The notes under the pieces were generated by a model. It was not told the origin of the DNA, did no database searches, and worked only from the letters and a program-made list of their open reading frames with translations. The position numbers and the translations under genes were made by a program. Positions 44,750 to 53,845 of a DNA stretch of 64,000 nucleotides are shown here, in pieces (positions within the stretch are counted from its first letter, which is position 1; every line of letters begins with the position of its first letter). Origin of the DNA: an uncultured Geobacteraceae bacterium (GTDB lineage: Bacteria; Desulfobacterota; Desulfuromonadia; Geobacterales; Pseudopelobacteraceae); assembly GCA_903939115.1 (NCBI GenBank), contig CAJAFV010000071.1:62001-126000 (forward strand). The letters run 5' to 3'.

Positions 44750-46633
44750 GTGAGGCCAGACTACCGTTTTCCACCTAAACCAGTAGACAGACCTGATCAT
44801 ATCAGTGTTTTGCTTCCAACCCGTGCAAGGCCGGAAAAGCTCAAAAAGGTTTTTGAATGTTTTCAGGCGACCGTCGCAAACAAGCTCCTGATTGATATCT
44901 GGCTGTATGTTGATGATGATGACGAAATAACGCTCCAGTATATCAAGACTGATGAGTGGCTGAAGTATGACATAAAAATCAACTGGTATATTGGGAAGTC
45001 CACAAAGTCCATGGGCGATATGTTTAACCAGCTGTGGCAAAAATGTACGACAAATCCTGGCATTTACTTCCCTTTTTGTGATGATTATATACTTGAAACC
45101 CCCCGATGGGATGTAATATTGCGCGACTTTATGGTCAGGCACCAAGACGGTATAATGCTTGGTTATCTTATTGATCCCCAACACGCCTCATACCAGGTAA
45201 CCATTCCCGTTCCCAGCGCACAATGGCTGAATATCTTAGGATATTTTATAACAAACAGATTCTGTTTCTGGTTTGACGATATGTGGCTGGATCAAATTGC
45301 TGCTATGGCGCAACGAAAGGTACTTATTCCAATACGGACAATTTCTCTGGGTGAAAAAGGTAAAACTCCAAGAATAAAAAACCTCTCTTTTTGGAATCGA
45401 TATTTCGCAAGCACACACGATGATCGATTTGCAGATGCTGAAAAAATCCTTACTGTTATTCATAAAAATGATCACTTGGCATTGGAATCAGCTCTTCAAA
45501 ACGCTCGCGAAACAGCAGCAATTCAACTACACAAGTTCGCTCTTATCGAATCTGACTCCGAAAGAAATGCTGAACTCGTCGCGAGTGATCTGGAGCATGT
45601 TCCGAATGCGTCACAACTAATTAACTACTATGAGGTGGAACTGCATGCCGTTGAAGATCTCTTGTTGAAAGCTGCGAAGGCGATGGAACGCTCTGATTTG
45701 TCGGATGTGCAATTTCTACTCAATGCGTTGGAATTGTCCACATACAGCTTGCCGGATATCAATTACATCAAGGCTACATTATTTCAAAGTCATGGATATT
45801 TTTCCACTGCGGCAGAGTTTTTGATTAAGCACATTGAAAATAACCCATTTGATATAAAATCTGTTCAATTGCTAAAGAATATCAATGGCAAATTAGACAC
45901 ATACAGTCCATTTAGCAAAACATCCATGTACCTTTCTGCCTGGCTCGGCATTGTTGATGATAATTTTATCTTTTTCCCCAAAAAAATAGACGAGGAACTC
46001 TATTTTATTATCCAAAGCAGTATTTATCTAATCTTAAATAATGGCGGGAAATTTAACTCAATTTTGATTGTTGGCGCCGGAAATGGTGAAGGAGCTGTTC
46101 AGGCTATTGCGCTCGCTTATCCTGATATTAAACCCAATGTATTGTTTTGCATTGAGCCGGATAACGATAAATTTCTTGAACTTGAAAGCAGATATTCCTC
46201 TGTTGCAAAATCATACAACTGTTCTTCAGTCAAAACGAGCGACTATATATCAGAACATGAATTAACCGCTTTTTATAAATATATCCCTAGCGTTATGAAC
46301 AAATATCCGCTTGAATCATTCATTACTGCCCTCAACAATGAAAAACATACTCTCGACAGGACAAATCGTTCATGTGATGGCATTAGGAATATCAGGCGTT
46401 TGCATAAACTTGAACATTTTGATTTCGTGGTACTTGATGGCTCTTTATTTTCTGGAGAAGCGGATTTGGATGCCGTATACGGGTCTGTTTTCATTTTGCT
46501 GACAAGTGTAAACAGCATCAAGGACTACGCAAACCACAAGCGATTGTCTGAGGATGATAACTACATATTATTGCTGAGCAACCTTACTCCCCGTGCAGGC
46601 TATTCGATGTTTGGCCGAAGAGACTGCATATGA
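44750..46633 (+). CDS. Glycosyltransferase-like protein with C-terminal methyltransferase-like domain
   Basis: A 627-residue fusion beginning at a GTG (GAGGAG upstream). Residues about 1-230 look like a GT-A glycosyltransferase: ISVLLPTRARPEKLKKVFE, then LLIDIWLYVDDDDEITLQY and IYFPFCDDYILETPRWD. The middle is helical and TPR-like (about 290-385). From about residue 437 a class I methyltransferase-like fold begins (ILIVGAGNGEGAVQAIALAY, FCIEPDNDKFLELESRY) and HFDFVVLDGSLFSGEADLD near 565 fits the catalytic block. A sampled line (45361-45420) has about 35% G+C, lower than its neighbours. Transfer and methylation in one chain would cap a glycan. Assignment by eye. Confidence 0.6.
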   Translation: MRPDYRFPPKPVDRPDHISVLLPTRARPEKLKKVFECFQATVANKLLIDIWLYVDDDDEITLQYIKTDEWLKYDIKINWYIGKSTKSMGDMFNQLWQKCTTNPGIYFPFCDDYILETPRWDVILRDFMVRHQDGIMLGYLIDPQHASYQVTIPVPSAQWLNILGYFITNRFCFWFDDMWLDQIAAMAQRKVLIPIRTISLGEKGKTPRIKNLSFWNRYFASTHDDRFADAEKILTVIHKNDHLALESALQNARETAAIQLHKFALIESDSERNAELVASDLEHVPNASQLINYYEVELHAVEDLLLKAAKAMERSDLSDVQFLLNALELSTYSLPDINYIKATLFQSHGYFSTAAEFLIKHIENNPFDIKSVQLLKNINGKLDTYSPFSKTSMYLSAWLGIVDDNFIFFPKKIDEELYFIIQSSIYLILNNGGKFNSILIVGAGNGEGAVQAIALAYPDIKPNVLFCIEPDNDKFLELESRYSSVAKSYNCSSVKTSDYISEHELTAFYKYIPSVMNKYPLESFITALNNEKHTLDRTNRSCDGIRNIRRLHKLEHFDFVVLDGSLFSGEADLDAVYGSVFILLTSVNSIKDYANHKRLSEDDNYILLLSNLTPRAGYSMFGRRDCI

Positions 46634-47202
46634 GGCCTTTCAGCTGGGAAACTCTTTCTTCGAAAACAATCCTCGATGTATCTCCATGGTTTTCTGTGAT
46701 TGAAGACAGCATATCATTGCCAAGCGGAAGGGTTGTTAATGATTACTACCGCATTCAGGCCCCTGACTACGTTCTGATCAGTGCCCGGCGAGATGATGGC
46801 TGCTTTTTGATGGAGAGATGTTACAAACACTGTCTGGGACAGATAATTCTGACTTCTCCTGCCGGCGGAGTCGAAGATGGAGAATCACCACTGCAGGCTG
46901 CACAACGGGAACTCCTGGAGGAAACCGGGTATGAAGCCGATAGATGGCGCTCAATGGGTTCATTTCGGGTGGATGGAACACGTGGCATCTGTAATGCACA
47001 TCTGTTCTTTGCAGATAACCTTCGGCTGGTTGCACAACCCCTGTCGAACGACATGGAAGAGTCCGAACTGCTGTTCATGACTCTAAATGATATTAGCTCT
47101 GCTATCAGTAACAAACAAATCCCGTTGTTACCAGACATCGCTATTTTTTCCATGGTAACCAGCAACCTTTTCAGTGTTTTCCCCCAGGTTGACGCTCAAT
47201 GA
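46630..47202 (+). CDS. Nudix hydrolase (ADP-ribose pyrophosphatase-like)
   Basis: A 190-residue Nudix protein, longer than the one at 30045. The Nudix box is GVEDGESPLQAAQRELLEET followed by GYEA (about residues 79-102), fully matching GX5EX7REUXEEXGU. An N-terminal beta domain of about 60 residues precedes it, as in ADP-ribose/nucleotide-sugar pyrophosphatases. It overlaps both neighbours by four bases, between the glycosyltransferase and the nucleotidyltransferase, so it may hydrolyse a nucleotide sugar of the same pathway. The exact substrate is not known. Confidence 0.83.
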   Translation: MRPFSWETLSSKTILDVSPWFSVIEDSISLPSGRVVNDYYRIQAPDYVLISARRDDGCFLMERCYKHCLGQIILTSPAGGVEDGESPLQAAQRELLEETGYEADRWRSMGSFRVDGTRGICNAHLFFADNLRLVAQPLSNDMEESELLFMTLNDISSAISNKQIPLLPDIAIFSMVTSNLFSVFPQVDAQ

Positions 47203-47903
47203 AGGCCGTCATCCTGGCAGGAGGTCAAGGAACTCGTCTGCAATCGGTTATTAGTGACATTCCCAAGCCGATGGCACCGGTAAACGGTCGCCCTTTTCTG
47301 GTGTTTCTTGTCACCAGGCTGGTTGCTCTGGGTTTCAACGACATCATTTTGAGTGTTGGCTATTTGCATGAACAGATTATGGATCATTTTGGAGATGGCA
47401 GGGAATTCCAGGCGTCAATCAGCTATTGTATTGAACATGAACCGCTTGGCACCGGTGGAGCAGTCCGCGAGGCACTCTTGCTGGCAAACACCGAAGATCT
47501 GCTTGTCATGAATGGCGATACGTATGTCGCTGCTGATCTCGAAAGGTTGGTCTCATTTCACGAATCACTTCAGGGCTTTGCAACTATGGCTGTGGTTCCG
47601 ATTGAGGATGCATCCAGATACGGTGCTGTTAACGTGTCACCATCCGGGCTGGTTACTGAATTTGCTGAAAAGAAGAGCGCCGGTTCGGCCCTAATCAATT
47701 CGGGTGTATATGTTTTCAGCAGAAAAGTTCTTGAATCGATTCCTCCAGGGCGTGTTTCACTTGAGGCTGACGTCCTTCCGATCCTTGCCTCGGCGGGCCA
47801 TTTAGCAGCACAGATTCAGGATGTTCCGTTCATTGATATTGGTGTGCCGTCTGCGTATCGGGAGTTTTGCCTGAACAGTTCCAGATACATGGATTTTTCA
47901 TAG
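47199..47903 (+). CDS. Sugar nucleotidyltransferase, HddC/RmlA-like
   Basis: A 234-residue NTP-transferase. The N-terminal signature is AVILAGGQGTRLQSVI (residues about 3-18) with KPMAPVNGRPFLVFLV after it, and MNGDTYVAADLERLVSFH near residue 104 holds the metal-binding Asp. It would join a sugar 1-phosphate to an NTP. Size and motifs fit the D-glycero-alpha-D-manno-heptose 1-phosphate guanylyltransferase (HddC) group, and the HddA-like kinase lies upstream in the same operon. RmlA- or GlmU-like specificities cannot be excluded. It is the last gene of the operon; a 470-base non-coding stretch follows. Confidence 0.82.
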   Translation: MKAVILAGGQGTRLQSVISDIPKPMAPVNGRPFLVFLVTRLVALGFNDIILSVGYLHEQIMDHFGDGREFQASISYCIEHEPLGTGGAVREALLLANTEDLLVMNGDTYVAADLERLVSFHESLQGFATMAVVPIEDASRYGAVNVSPSGLVTEFAEKKSAGSALINSGVYVFSRKVLESIPPGRVSLEADVLPILASAGHLAAQIQDVPFIDIGVPSAYREFCLNSSRYMDFS

Positions 47904-48074
47904 AGCATCATATCATTCCATTTAAAAGCGATTGGGAAATTTGGGAGATAGGAACAATCTTCTGGTACGCAACAGCAGATGTTTGGCTTCTTTGAATAAT
48001 GAAAGTGTTCTTAGAGATGCTACGAAGTAAAGGTGGCAAGACACGAGCGTTGGGAAAGAGAATTTAAATGAACC

Positions 48075-48137
48075 ACCTCGCAGCAAGCTACGAGGTATCA
48101 CGTCAGCAATTGATTTCTCTCATCGAAGCAAGCTTCG
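48075..48137. repeat. REP-like inverted-repeat doublet
   Basis: Two hairpins with an AA loop and a common AGCAAGCT core: CCTCGCAGCAAGCTACGAGG at 48076-48095 (one mismatched pair) and CGAAGCAAGCTTCG at 48124-48137 (perfect). Aligned over 23 bases the two units differ at five positions, and their centres are 45 bases apart. Small paired hairpins of this kind are typical of REP sequences mobilised by RAYT transposases; no such transposase is in the window. The repeat family assignment is inference. Confidence 0.55.
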
Positions 48138-48162
48138 GGGAATATGACCCGGAGAGATTTAA

Positions 48163-48357
48163 TATTATTCCGGTCAGGCACTAAATAACCGGTTTGACGG
48201 TTATGACAAAGATCTGGATGGGGAGCGTACTGAACAGTACAATGCCATACTGGATGAACTGCTGCATGACTACATAAGACAGCGCGACACCGCAAACCAG
48301 TTGCTGATACAGCATCATAAACTGCGTTTTAACAGAATCGCCGAACTATACTCGTGA
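48163..48357 (+). pseudogene. Start-less ORF remnant of unknown origin
   Basis: The frame is open from just after a stop at 48160 to TGA at 48355-48357 (64 codons) but contains no ATG, GTG or TTG near its beginning. The translation is protein-like and charged, with NRFDGYDKDLDGERTEQYN followed by an amphipathic helical stretch ending LRFNRIAELYS. It stops 18 bases before the DUF4254 gene in the same direction. This could be the 3' end of a gene whose front was lost when the REP-like element arrived. I do not recognise the family. Confidence 0.35.
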
Positions 48358-48375
48358 AGTTTGGTTAATGGTAAT

Positions 48376-49005
48376 ATGAAAAGGACATCTCTATTGTCGA
48401 ACAGACTAAATACAACTGGTCTTGAGGAAGTTTTCGACCGCTGCATAGCATTCTGGCATGCCGATCCCCGCAGTTGCACAGTTCCCGGGGTTTTATGCAA
48501 TCCGGTGGCGCTGGAACTGGCCTATCGCAATTTCCTGCTCTGGCATGAAGAAGACAAGGCGCGCCGAACTGATGTGGATGACAGTGCCATAGCTACGGTC
48601 AAACGGGCTATTGACAAGCTAAACCAGCAACGCAATGATCTTATTGAAAAACTGGATGAGACGATCTTTTCAGAATTAGCGGCTTACGCTCCCGCAACTG
48701 ACACCGGGGCGATCAACTCCGAGACTCCCGGAAGTATAATCGACCGGATATCAATCATGTCGCTCAAGGTTTACCATATGAAAGAGGATAGCGAGCGCGA
48801 CGACATAGACGAAGAGCATTGCCAGCGATCACTGCAGCGTCTGGCAATACTGAAATATCAGCGCCATGATCTCTGTACGGCCCTCGAACAACTGATGACA
48901 GAGTACCGTAACGGCAGGAAACGGATGAAGTTGTACAAACAATTCAAAATGTACAACGATCCGGCGCTGAATCCCGAAGTGTACCAGGCAAAGAAAAGGA
49001 TCTAA
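48376..49005 (+). CDS. DUF4254-family protein
   Basis: A 209-residue protein of the DUF4254 family. Recognisable blocks are LWHEEDKARRTDVDDSAIA (about residues 55-73), IDKLNQQRNDLIEKLDE, TPGSIIDRISIMSLKVYHM near 120 and LYKQFKMYNDPALNPEVYQ at the end. The family is helical, without a known activity, and is often found among polysaccharide and glycosyltransferase genes. I use the ATG at 48376; a TTG five codons upstream is possible, and neither has a strong ribosome-binding site. The FkbM gene begins immediately after the stop. Confidence 0.75.
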   Translation: MKRTSLLSNRLNTTGLEEVFDRCIAFWHADPRSCTVPGVLCNPVALELAYRNFLLWHEEDKARRTDVDDSAIATVKRAIDKLNQQRNDLIEKLDETIFSELAAYAPATDTGAINSETPGSIIDRISIMSLKVYHMKEDSERDDIDEEHCQRSLQRLAILKYQRHDLCTALEQLMTEYRNGRKRMKLYKQFKMYNDPALNPEVYQAKKRI

Positions 49006-49656
49006 ATGTCGACACCACACCCCATAGTTAATGCAATTTCTCCAGGTGACCTCGTCTTTGACATTGGAGCAAACAGAGGCAATATGGCCCAAAGGTTTCT
49101 CCATGTGGGGGCTCGGGTTATCTGTATCGAACCACAGCCGAATTTGGCTGCAGAGATACGCCAGCGATTCGTAAATAATTCGCAAGTTACCGTTATAGAA
49201 AAAGGTCTTGGGGCAATACGCGGTTGTTCCAGCATGAGTATTTCATCGGAAACAGATATTTTAAGTACTTTTGCCGATCACTGGAAGGTCGGTCGATTCA
49301 AGAATATGGTGTGGGACCAGCAGCTTGAAGTGCAGATCACTACACTTGATGATCTGATTGCAGAATTCGGAATCCCTCGCTATTGCAAGATAGATGTGGA
49401 AGGGTTTGAACGTGATGTTGTGAAAGGGCTCTCCTCCAAAATTGGTATTATTTCTTTCGAATTCACCTCGGAGTATATTGAACACTCTATGGAAGTAATG
49501 GAGATGCTTATCCGACTGGGTTACAGGCATTTCAATGCATCTGTCGGCGATCAGCCGGAATTTATGTATACAGAATGGGTCCCTTATTATGAGATTATCA
49601 GATCGTTGATGCTGTCATCTTCCCCAGATCTCTGGGGCGACATTTATGCACGGTAG
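49006..49656 (+). CDS. FkbM-family methyltransferase
   Basis: A 216-residue protein close to the minimal FkbM domain. Motif I is VFDIGANRGNMAQRFLHVG (about residues 16-34), VICIEPQPNLAAEIRQRF is motif II and YCKIDVEGFERDVVKGL (about 126-142) is the FkbM DxEG block. It should O-methylate a sugar or similar hydroxyl. Its ATG directly follows the DUF4254 stop, and its end is eight bases before my chosen start of the giant multidomain protein, so the three are likely one operon. Confidence 0.83.
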   Translation: MSTPHPIVNAISPGDLVFDIGANRGNMAQRFLHVGARVICIEPQPNLAAEIRQRFVNNSQVTVIEKGLGAIRGCSSMSISSETDILSTFADHWKVGRFKNMVWDQQLEVQITTLDDLIAEFGIPRYCKIDVEGFERDVVKGLSSKIGIISFEFTSEYIEHSMEVMEMLIRLGYRHFNASVGDQPEFMYTEWVPYYEIIRSLMLSSSPDLWGDIYAR

Positions 49657-49663
49657 GCCAAGG

Positions 49664-52600
49664 ATGAACCAGTTAATTGTCTGTCCCTATAGCGGCTTTT
49701 CCAACAGATTGAAAAGTCTGGTAAGCGCGTCTTTATTAGACAAGGATTATAAGGTGTATTGGCCACCGGAAGATTTTTGTGGCCTCAGTTACGGCAAAAT
49801 TTTTTCTGATACCTTCAGAGAGATAGATCATATCCCGAGTGATTCCATCGTTCTTAATTCGTGGCGCTTTGAGTTGCCTGTTGAACTTAGCAATTTAATC
49901 CCAACAGGTTTTTCTGACTGCTCGACGGGATACAAAGGGATAGAATTCCCCGGGGACAAACATTCCAGAACCATTGATTTTGAATATTTAAAAATACCTC
50001 GGCCAATTCTGGCGGCAATCCTGAAACAGTTTAATCAGCTCCGCTTCAATGAAGAAATAGTGGCTCGGGTCAACGCGCGCCTGAGAGAAATGCCGGATCA
50101 TTTTGTGGGTGTACATGCACGGACCTGGGACGACGAACCAGAGAGAACTCAGAAATGGTTCAATTTTGCTGATTTTGTTAAAATATGCTCCCGCTTTCAA
50201 GGCAAGGAGCTCTTTGTAACCAGTGATGACCCCGCATTTATCACCACCCTTTCAAGAGCATTGAACAAAAAGCTGATTACCACAAAAAGATCCGAGCAGA
50301 GAACTTCAAAGACGTGGCATCAAAATAGTCCTGATGAAATGCTTGATGACTTGGTTGAGTTACTGGTCCTTTCAAAAGCGTCTCAATTGATTTTGACGGC
50401 TATGTCCACGTACTCCGAAGTTGCCTGGTATATTGGCGGATGTACCCAAGAGGTCTATTTTGCCGATCCAGATTTTCAGTATAAAGGGCGTGTTGCCAAT
50501 GCTCCCCGGACAACACGTCTTGACGACAGCAAGCTTAACACAGCTAAAGTTCACTGGGTAGAGGTTGCCGGGGATCCCTCCTATTTTTTAGCCCTGATTC
50601 CTGGGCACCATGCGCATCTCGACAGCCTGAGCGGAGGCACTCACGCAATTGGTGACTATATCGAAAAATATCGTAGCTACATGAAGGGAAGCGAACCACG
50701 AGATTACATGATCGATGTCGGAGCAAACCTGGGCCTGTCGGCTTTTCCTGTCGCATCTATAGGGCGGAGAGTCGTTACGTTCGAGCCTGTTGCGGAGAAT
50801 GTCGACGCCATGAAAAAAACGATTTCGCGTAATCGCTTTGGCAACGTAACCCTGGTTGAGTGCGCGGTCTCATCCCAGGTTGGTGAAACATACATATATA
50901 TCCCACAGGGAAGGGCGGATAATGCTTCATTTGGAGAAGATGTTGCGAATGCAAATGTATTTAGTCCTGAAGTGCTTCAATTTCTTGTTCCTACGGAGAC
51001 TATCGACCACTGGTTTAAAGAACATTCAAAAGAATTTACTCCTGGCGATGCCAAATTATTAAAGATTGATGTCCAGGGGTACGAAACTGAAGTTATTATT
51101 GGCGCGAAAGAGTTTATTGCCGTATGCCGACCGTTTGAAAAACTGATTATCGAATTTGAATTTGATCCAAAATTGACACAAATGGCCGGGTATTCGACTC
51201 TATCTCTGTTGGAACTGATTCATTCATATGGTCTGGAAATCTTTTATAATAACACTCAAATTTCTTCTGACAATTATGCCGATTTTTGCAGACAGGATAC
51301 TAACTGCGATCTCCTTGCCTTGTTTTGTCCGACTGGCAATTCAGCATTCAATCACACGCATAAAGACGGGATAATGAGTATGGGCGAGAGCTTGTATGGG
51401 CAGGTGTTCTACAACAGTCAGGTCGTTGGCAGTCTCCAGTCGGCCCAGATCTACCTCTATCATCTCTTCTCAATCTGGGGAGTGCCTGAAAGTGCCGTGG
51501 ATATTGGCTGTGGAAGAGGTGCATGGCTGGCTACCTGTTCTGATTTCGGAGTAAAGCGGGTAGTCGGTATCGATGGGGATTGGAATTCGAAAGAAGCCAT
51601 GCTTGACCCTCGTATTGAGTTTTATCCGGCCAATCTTGAGAAAGAGTTTACAGTAACCGGACCTTTTGATTTGGCAATTTCCCTTGAGGTTGCTGAACAT
51701 CTGCGGCCTGAATCTTCTGATGCTTTTGTAGAATCTCTTTCCAGCCTGTCTGATGTCGTGCTGTTCGGCGCTGCATTTACAGGGCAGCCGGGTGTTAACC
51801 ATATAAACACTAGACCACACAGTTTCTGGGCGAAGAAGTTTTTTGATCGCGGTTATGTGCTGTTTGACCTTTTCAGGCCGATCTTCTGGAATGATGAGAG
51901 AGTTGAAGCCTGCTATAGACAAAATACATTCCTGTATGTAAAGCCGGGTAACAGTCTCTATCTAACCCTTGTAAATCGAGGATATGCATATGATCAGGAA
52001 GCAGAGTTCATAGATTGTGTTCATCCGGTGCTGTATCTGGGGCTTCTTGATGAGTTCAACAAGCTGCAAAATTCAGCAGGGACTGAGCCACAAGATATTC
52101 CTTTGGATGGTCAGCTTGACGCTGTTCAGCAACATATTGAAAATGCTGGAACCCTGGTCGCATTGAACCGGTTGGGCGATGCAGCAGATACGTACGGTCT
52201 CGCTCTGGCCCAGGAACCTGATAATCCGGAATTGCTGCTCAGGTTTTCGCACGTTCTGCTACGAATGAAACGGTATCAAGAATGTTTTCATCATGCGTGC
52301 CATTTTCTTCGTATGGTCAATGATGTCTCCTTCGGATACTACCTGGCCGGTCATGCTGCAAGGGAGATTGGACGATGGCAAGATTCACGCACATATCTTC
52401 TGCGGGCGGTTGAATTGGACCCGTCGCATCTGTATGCGCGGGTACTCTGCTGCATGTCGATCTTCACGGTATGCATGAATCAAGCTGAAACTCTGTCCAT
52501 GATGAGTACCTATGCTGATGAACTGAATCAGCTTGCGTCCAACACGACTCTTGAAACTGCCGGGCAGATCAATGATGCTGTTGATGGAATCGGGGCGATG

Positions 52601-53845
52601 GCCCCGTTCTTTCTCCCCTATCTAGGCTGTAACGTCAAAAATTTACAGTTAACGTACGGTTCCTGGGTCTGTAATGTCATGGCTGCAAAGTATCCGCAGT
52701 TTACCCATTCCCTTCCTCAACGAGCATCAAACGGTAAAATCAAAATCGGCATCGTATCAAATTATTTCCATAACCATTCAAACTGGAAGATTCCGATCAG
52801 AGGGTGGCTGGAGCAACTCGACCGGCAGCTGTTTTCAGTCCACTGCTTCTATACGGGTGAAATCAGTGACCAGGCTACTGAAACAGCCCGTTTGCTGGCA
52901 GATACCTTCCGGCAGAGCACCGACATCGACGAACTCATATCTGATATTTATGGAGAGGAGTTCGATGTGTTGATCTATCCGGGTATCGGCATGGATACGG
53001 TTACCCTTAAATTGGCTGCCCTGAGACTTGCGCCTGTCCAGTGTGCATCGTGGGGGCATCCGGTTACGACCGGCATGCCGACGATGGACTATTATATCAG
53101 CAGCGACCTGATGGAACCACCGGATGGCGACGAGGACTATACCGAAAAACTGGTTCGGCTTCCCAATTTGTCCATCTGGTACGAGCCTGCTGAACTGGAG
53201 AGCGGCGTCACCTCCAACCTTGAAATTCAAGGGCTGAGCGGTAAAGATGTCGTGTTTCTCTGTTGCCAGAACCTTCTTAAATACCTGCCACGGTACGATT
53301 ATATTTTCCCTGCAATAGCCAGGTGCGTTAACAATGCTCGTTTTGTGTTCATCTCCAGCCAGGTTTCCGAGCTGACGGAAAAATTTACCCAGAGGCTTGG
53401 CCTGGCATTCCAAAGCCGTGGGCTGAACGCTGCCGATTACGTCTCGGTAATACCTCCGCTTGACGGGGCTGATTTTTCGGCGTTGAATGCCCGGGCGGAT
53501 ATCTTTCTTGACAGCATCGAATGGTCAGGCTGCAATACGGTATTTGAGTCACTTCCGCACAACAAACCGATTGTTACCATGCCTGGTGCTTTCATGCGGG
53601 GCAGACATGCGTATGCAATTCTTAAGATGATGGGGGTTGAGGAAACTATTGCCGCAAACGAGGAAGAATATATTTCTATTGCAGTCAGATTAGCCAAGGA
53701 CACGCAATGGCGAGAAGATATTTCAACAAAAACAGCCCGAAACGAACACAAAATTTTTCGGGACAATGCCTGCATCGCAGCTTTGGAAAAGTTTTTGATA
53801 GACGTATCCGGCAGACATCACGGTGGCGTTAATGTCAGCGCGTAA
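49664..53845 (+). CDS. Giant multidomain glycosyltransferase/methyltransferase with GT41 (SPINDLY-like) C-terminus
   Basis: A 1393-residue protein with five parts. About 1-270: fucosyltransferase-like GT-B domain (IVCPYSGFSNRLKSLVSASL; VGVHARTWDDEPERTQKW near 148). About 340-545: FkbM methyltransferase (YMIDVGANLGLSAFPVAS; LLKIDVQGYETEVIIGA). About 590-770: second SAM methyltransferase (SAVDIGCGRGAWLATCSD; LAISLEVAEHLRPES). About 825-930: TPRs. About 1025-1393: GT41 O-GlcNAc-transferase/SPINDLY-like domain (IGIVSNYFHNHSNWKI; FLCCQNLLKYLPRYDYIF; CNTVFESLPHNKPIVTMPG). GT41 enzymes glycosylate Ser/Thr of cytoplasmic proteins, so protein O-glycosylation plus methylation is plausible, with flagellin as the obvious candidate target (inference). 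The start is either the ATG at 49664 or one six codons upstream at 49646. Confidence 0.75.
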   Translation: MNQLIVCPYSGFSNRLKSLVSASLLDKDYKVYWPPEDFCGLSYGKIFSDTFREIDHIPSDSIVLNSWRFELPVELSNLIPTGFSDCSTGYKGIEFPGDKHSRTIDFEYLKIPRPILAAILKQFNQLRFNEEIVARVNARLREMPDHFVGVHARTWDDEPERTQKWFNFADFVKICSRFQGKELFVTSDDPAFITTLSRALNKKLITTKRSEQRTSKTWHQNSPDEMLDDLVELLVLSKASQLILTAMSTYSEVAWYIGGCTQEVYFADPDFQYKGRVANAPRTTRLDDSKLNTAKVHWVEVAGDPSYFLALIPGHHAHLDSLSGGTHAIGDYIEKYRSYMKGSEPRDYMIDVGANLGLSAFPVASIGRRVVTFEPVAENVDAMKKTISRNRFGNVTLVECAVSSQVGETYIYIPQGRADNASFGEDVANANVFSPEVLQFLVPTETIDHWFKEHSKEFTPGDAKLLKIDVQGYETEVIIGAKEFIAVCRPFEKLIIEFEFDPKLTQMAGYSTLSLLELIHSYGLEIFYNNTQISSDNYADFCRQDTNCDLLALFCPTGNSAFNHTHKDGIMSMGESLYGQVFYNSQVVGSLQSAQIYLYHLFSIWGVPESAVDIGCGRGAWLATCSDFGVKRVVGIDGDWNSKEAMLDPRIEFYPANLEKEFTVTGPFDLAISLEVAEHLRPESSDAFVESLSSLSDVVLFGAAFTGQPGVNHINTRPHSFWAKKFFDRGYVLFDLFRPIFWNDERVEACYRQNTFLYVKPGNSLYLTLVNRGYAYDQEAEFIDCVHPVLYLGLLDEFNKLQNSAGTEPQDIPLDGQLDAVQQHIENAGTLVALNRLGDAADTYGLALAQEPDNPELLLRFSHVLLRMKRYQECFHHACHFLRMVNDVSFGYYLAGHAAREIGRWQDSRTYLLRAVELDPSHLYARVLCCMSIFTVCMNQAETLSMMSTYADELNQLASNTTLETAGQINDAVDGIGAMAPFFLPYLGCNVKNLQLTYGSWVCNVMAAKYPQFTHSLPQRASNGKIKIGIVSNYFHNHSNWKIPIRGWLEQLDRQLFSVHCFYTGEISDQATETARLLADTFRQSTDIDELISDIYGEEFDVLIYPGIGMDTVTLKLAALRLAPVQCASWGHPVTTGMPTMDYYISSDLMEPPDGDEDYTEKLVRLPNLSIWYEPAELESGVTSNLEIQGLSGKDVVFLCCQNLLKYLPRYDYIFPAIARCVNNARFVFISSQVSELTEKFTQRLGLAFQSRGLNAADYVSVIPPLDGADFSALNARADIFLDSIEWSGCNTVFESLPHNKPIVTMPGAFMRGRHAYAILKMMGVEETIAANEEEYISIAVRLAKDTQWREDISTKTARNEHKIFRDNACIAALEKFLIDVSGRHHGGVNVSA

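Larger units (their letters stand above)
47904..48375 (+). other. Long intergenic stretch with REP-like hairpins and an ORF remnant
   Basis: This is the longest gap in the window. 47904-48074 shows no ORF, hairpin or promoter that I can support. 48075-48137 holds two similar hairpins. 48163-48357 is an open frame without a start codon that ends just before the DUF4254 gene. No clear terminator follows the nucleotidyltransferase gene. The stretch looks like a boundary between two gene blocks and may mark a past insertion or deletion. Confidence 0.6.

Noticed and set aside
48069-48183. 38-codon ORF (begins MNHLAASYEVS) across the hairpin doublet
   Set aside because: It consists of the two REP-like hairpins and has no ribosome-binding site; its openness is explained by the repeat.
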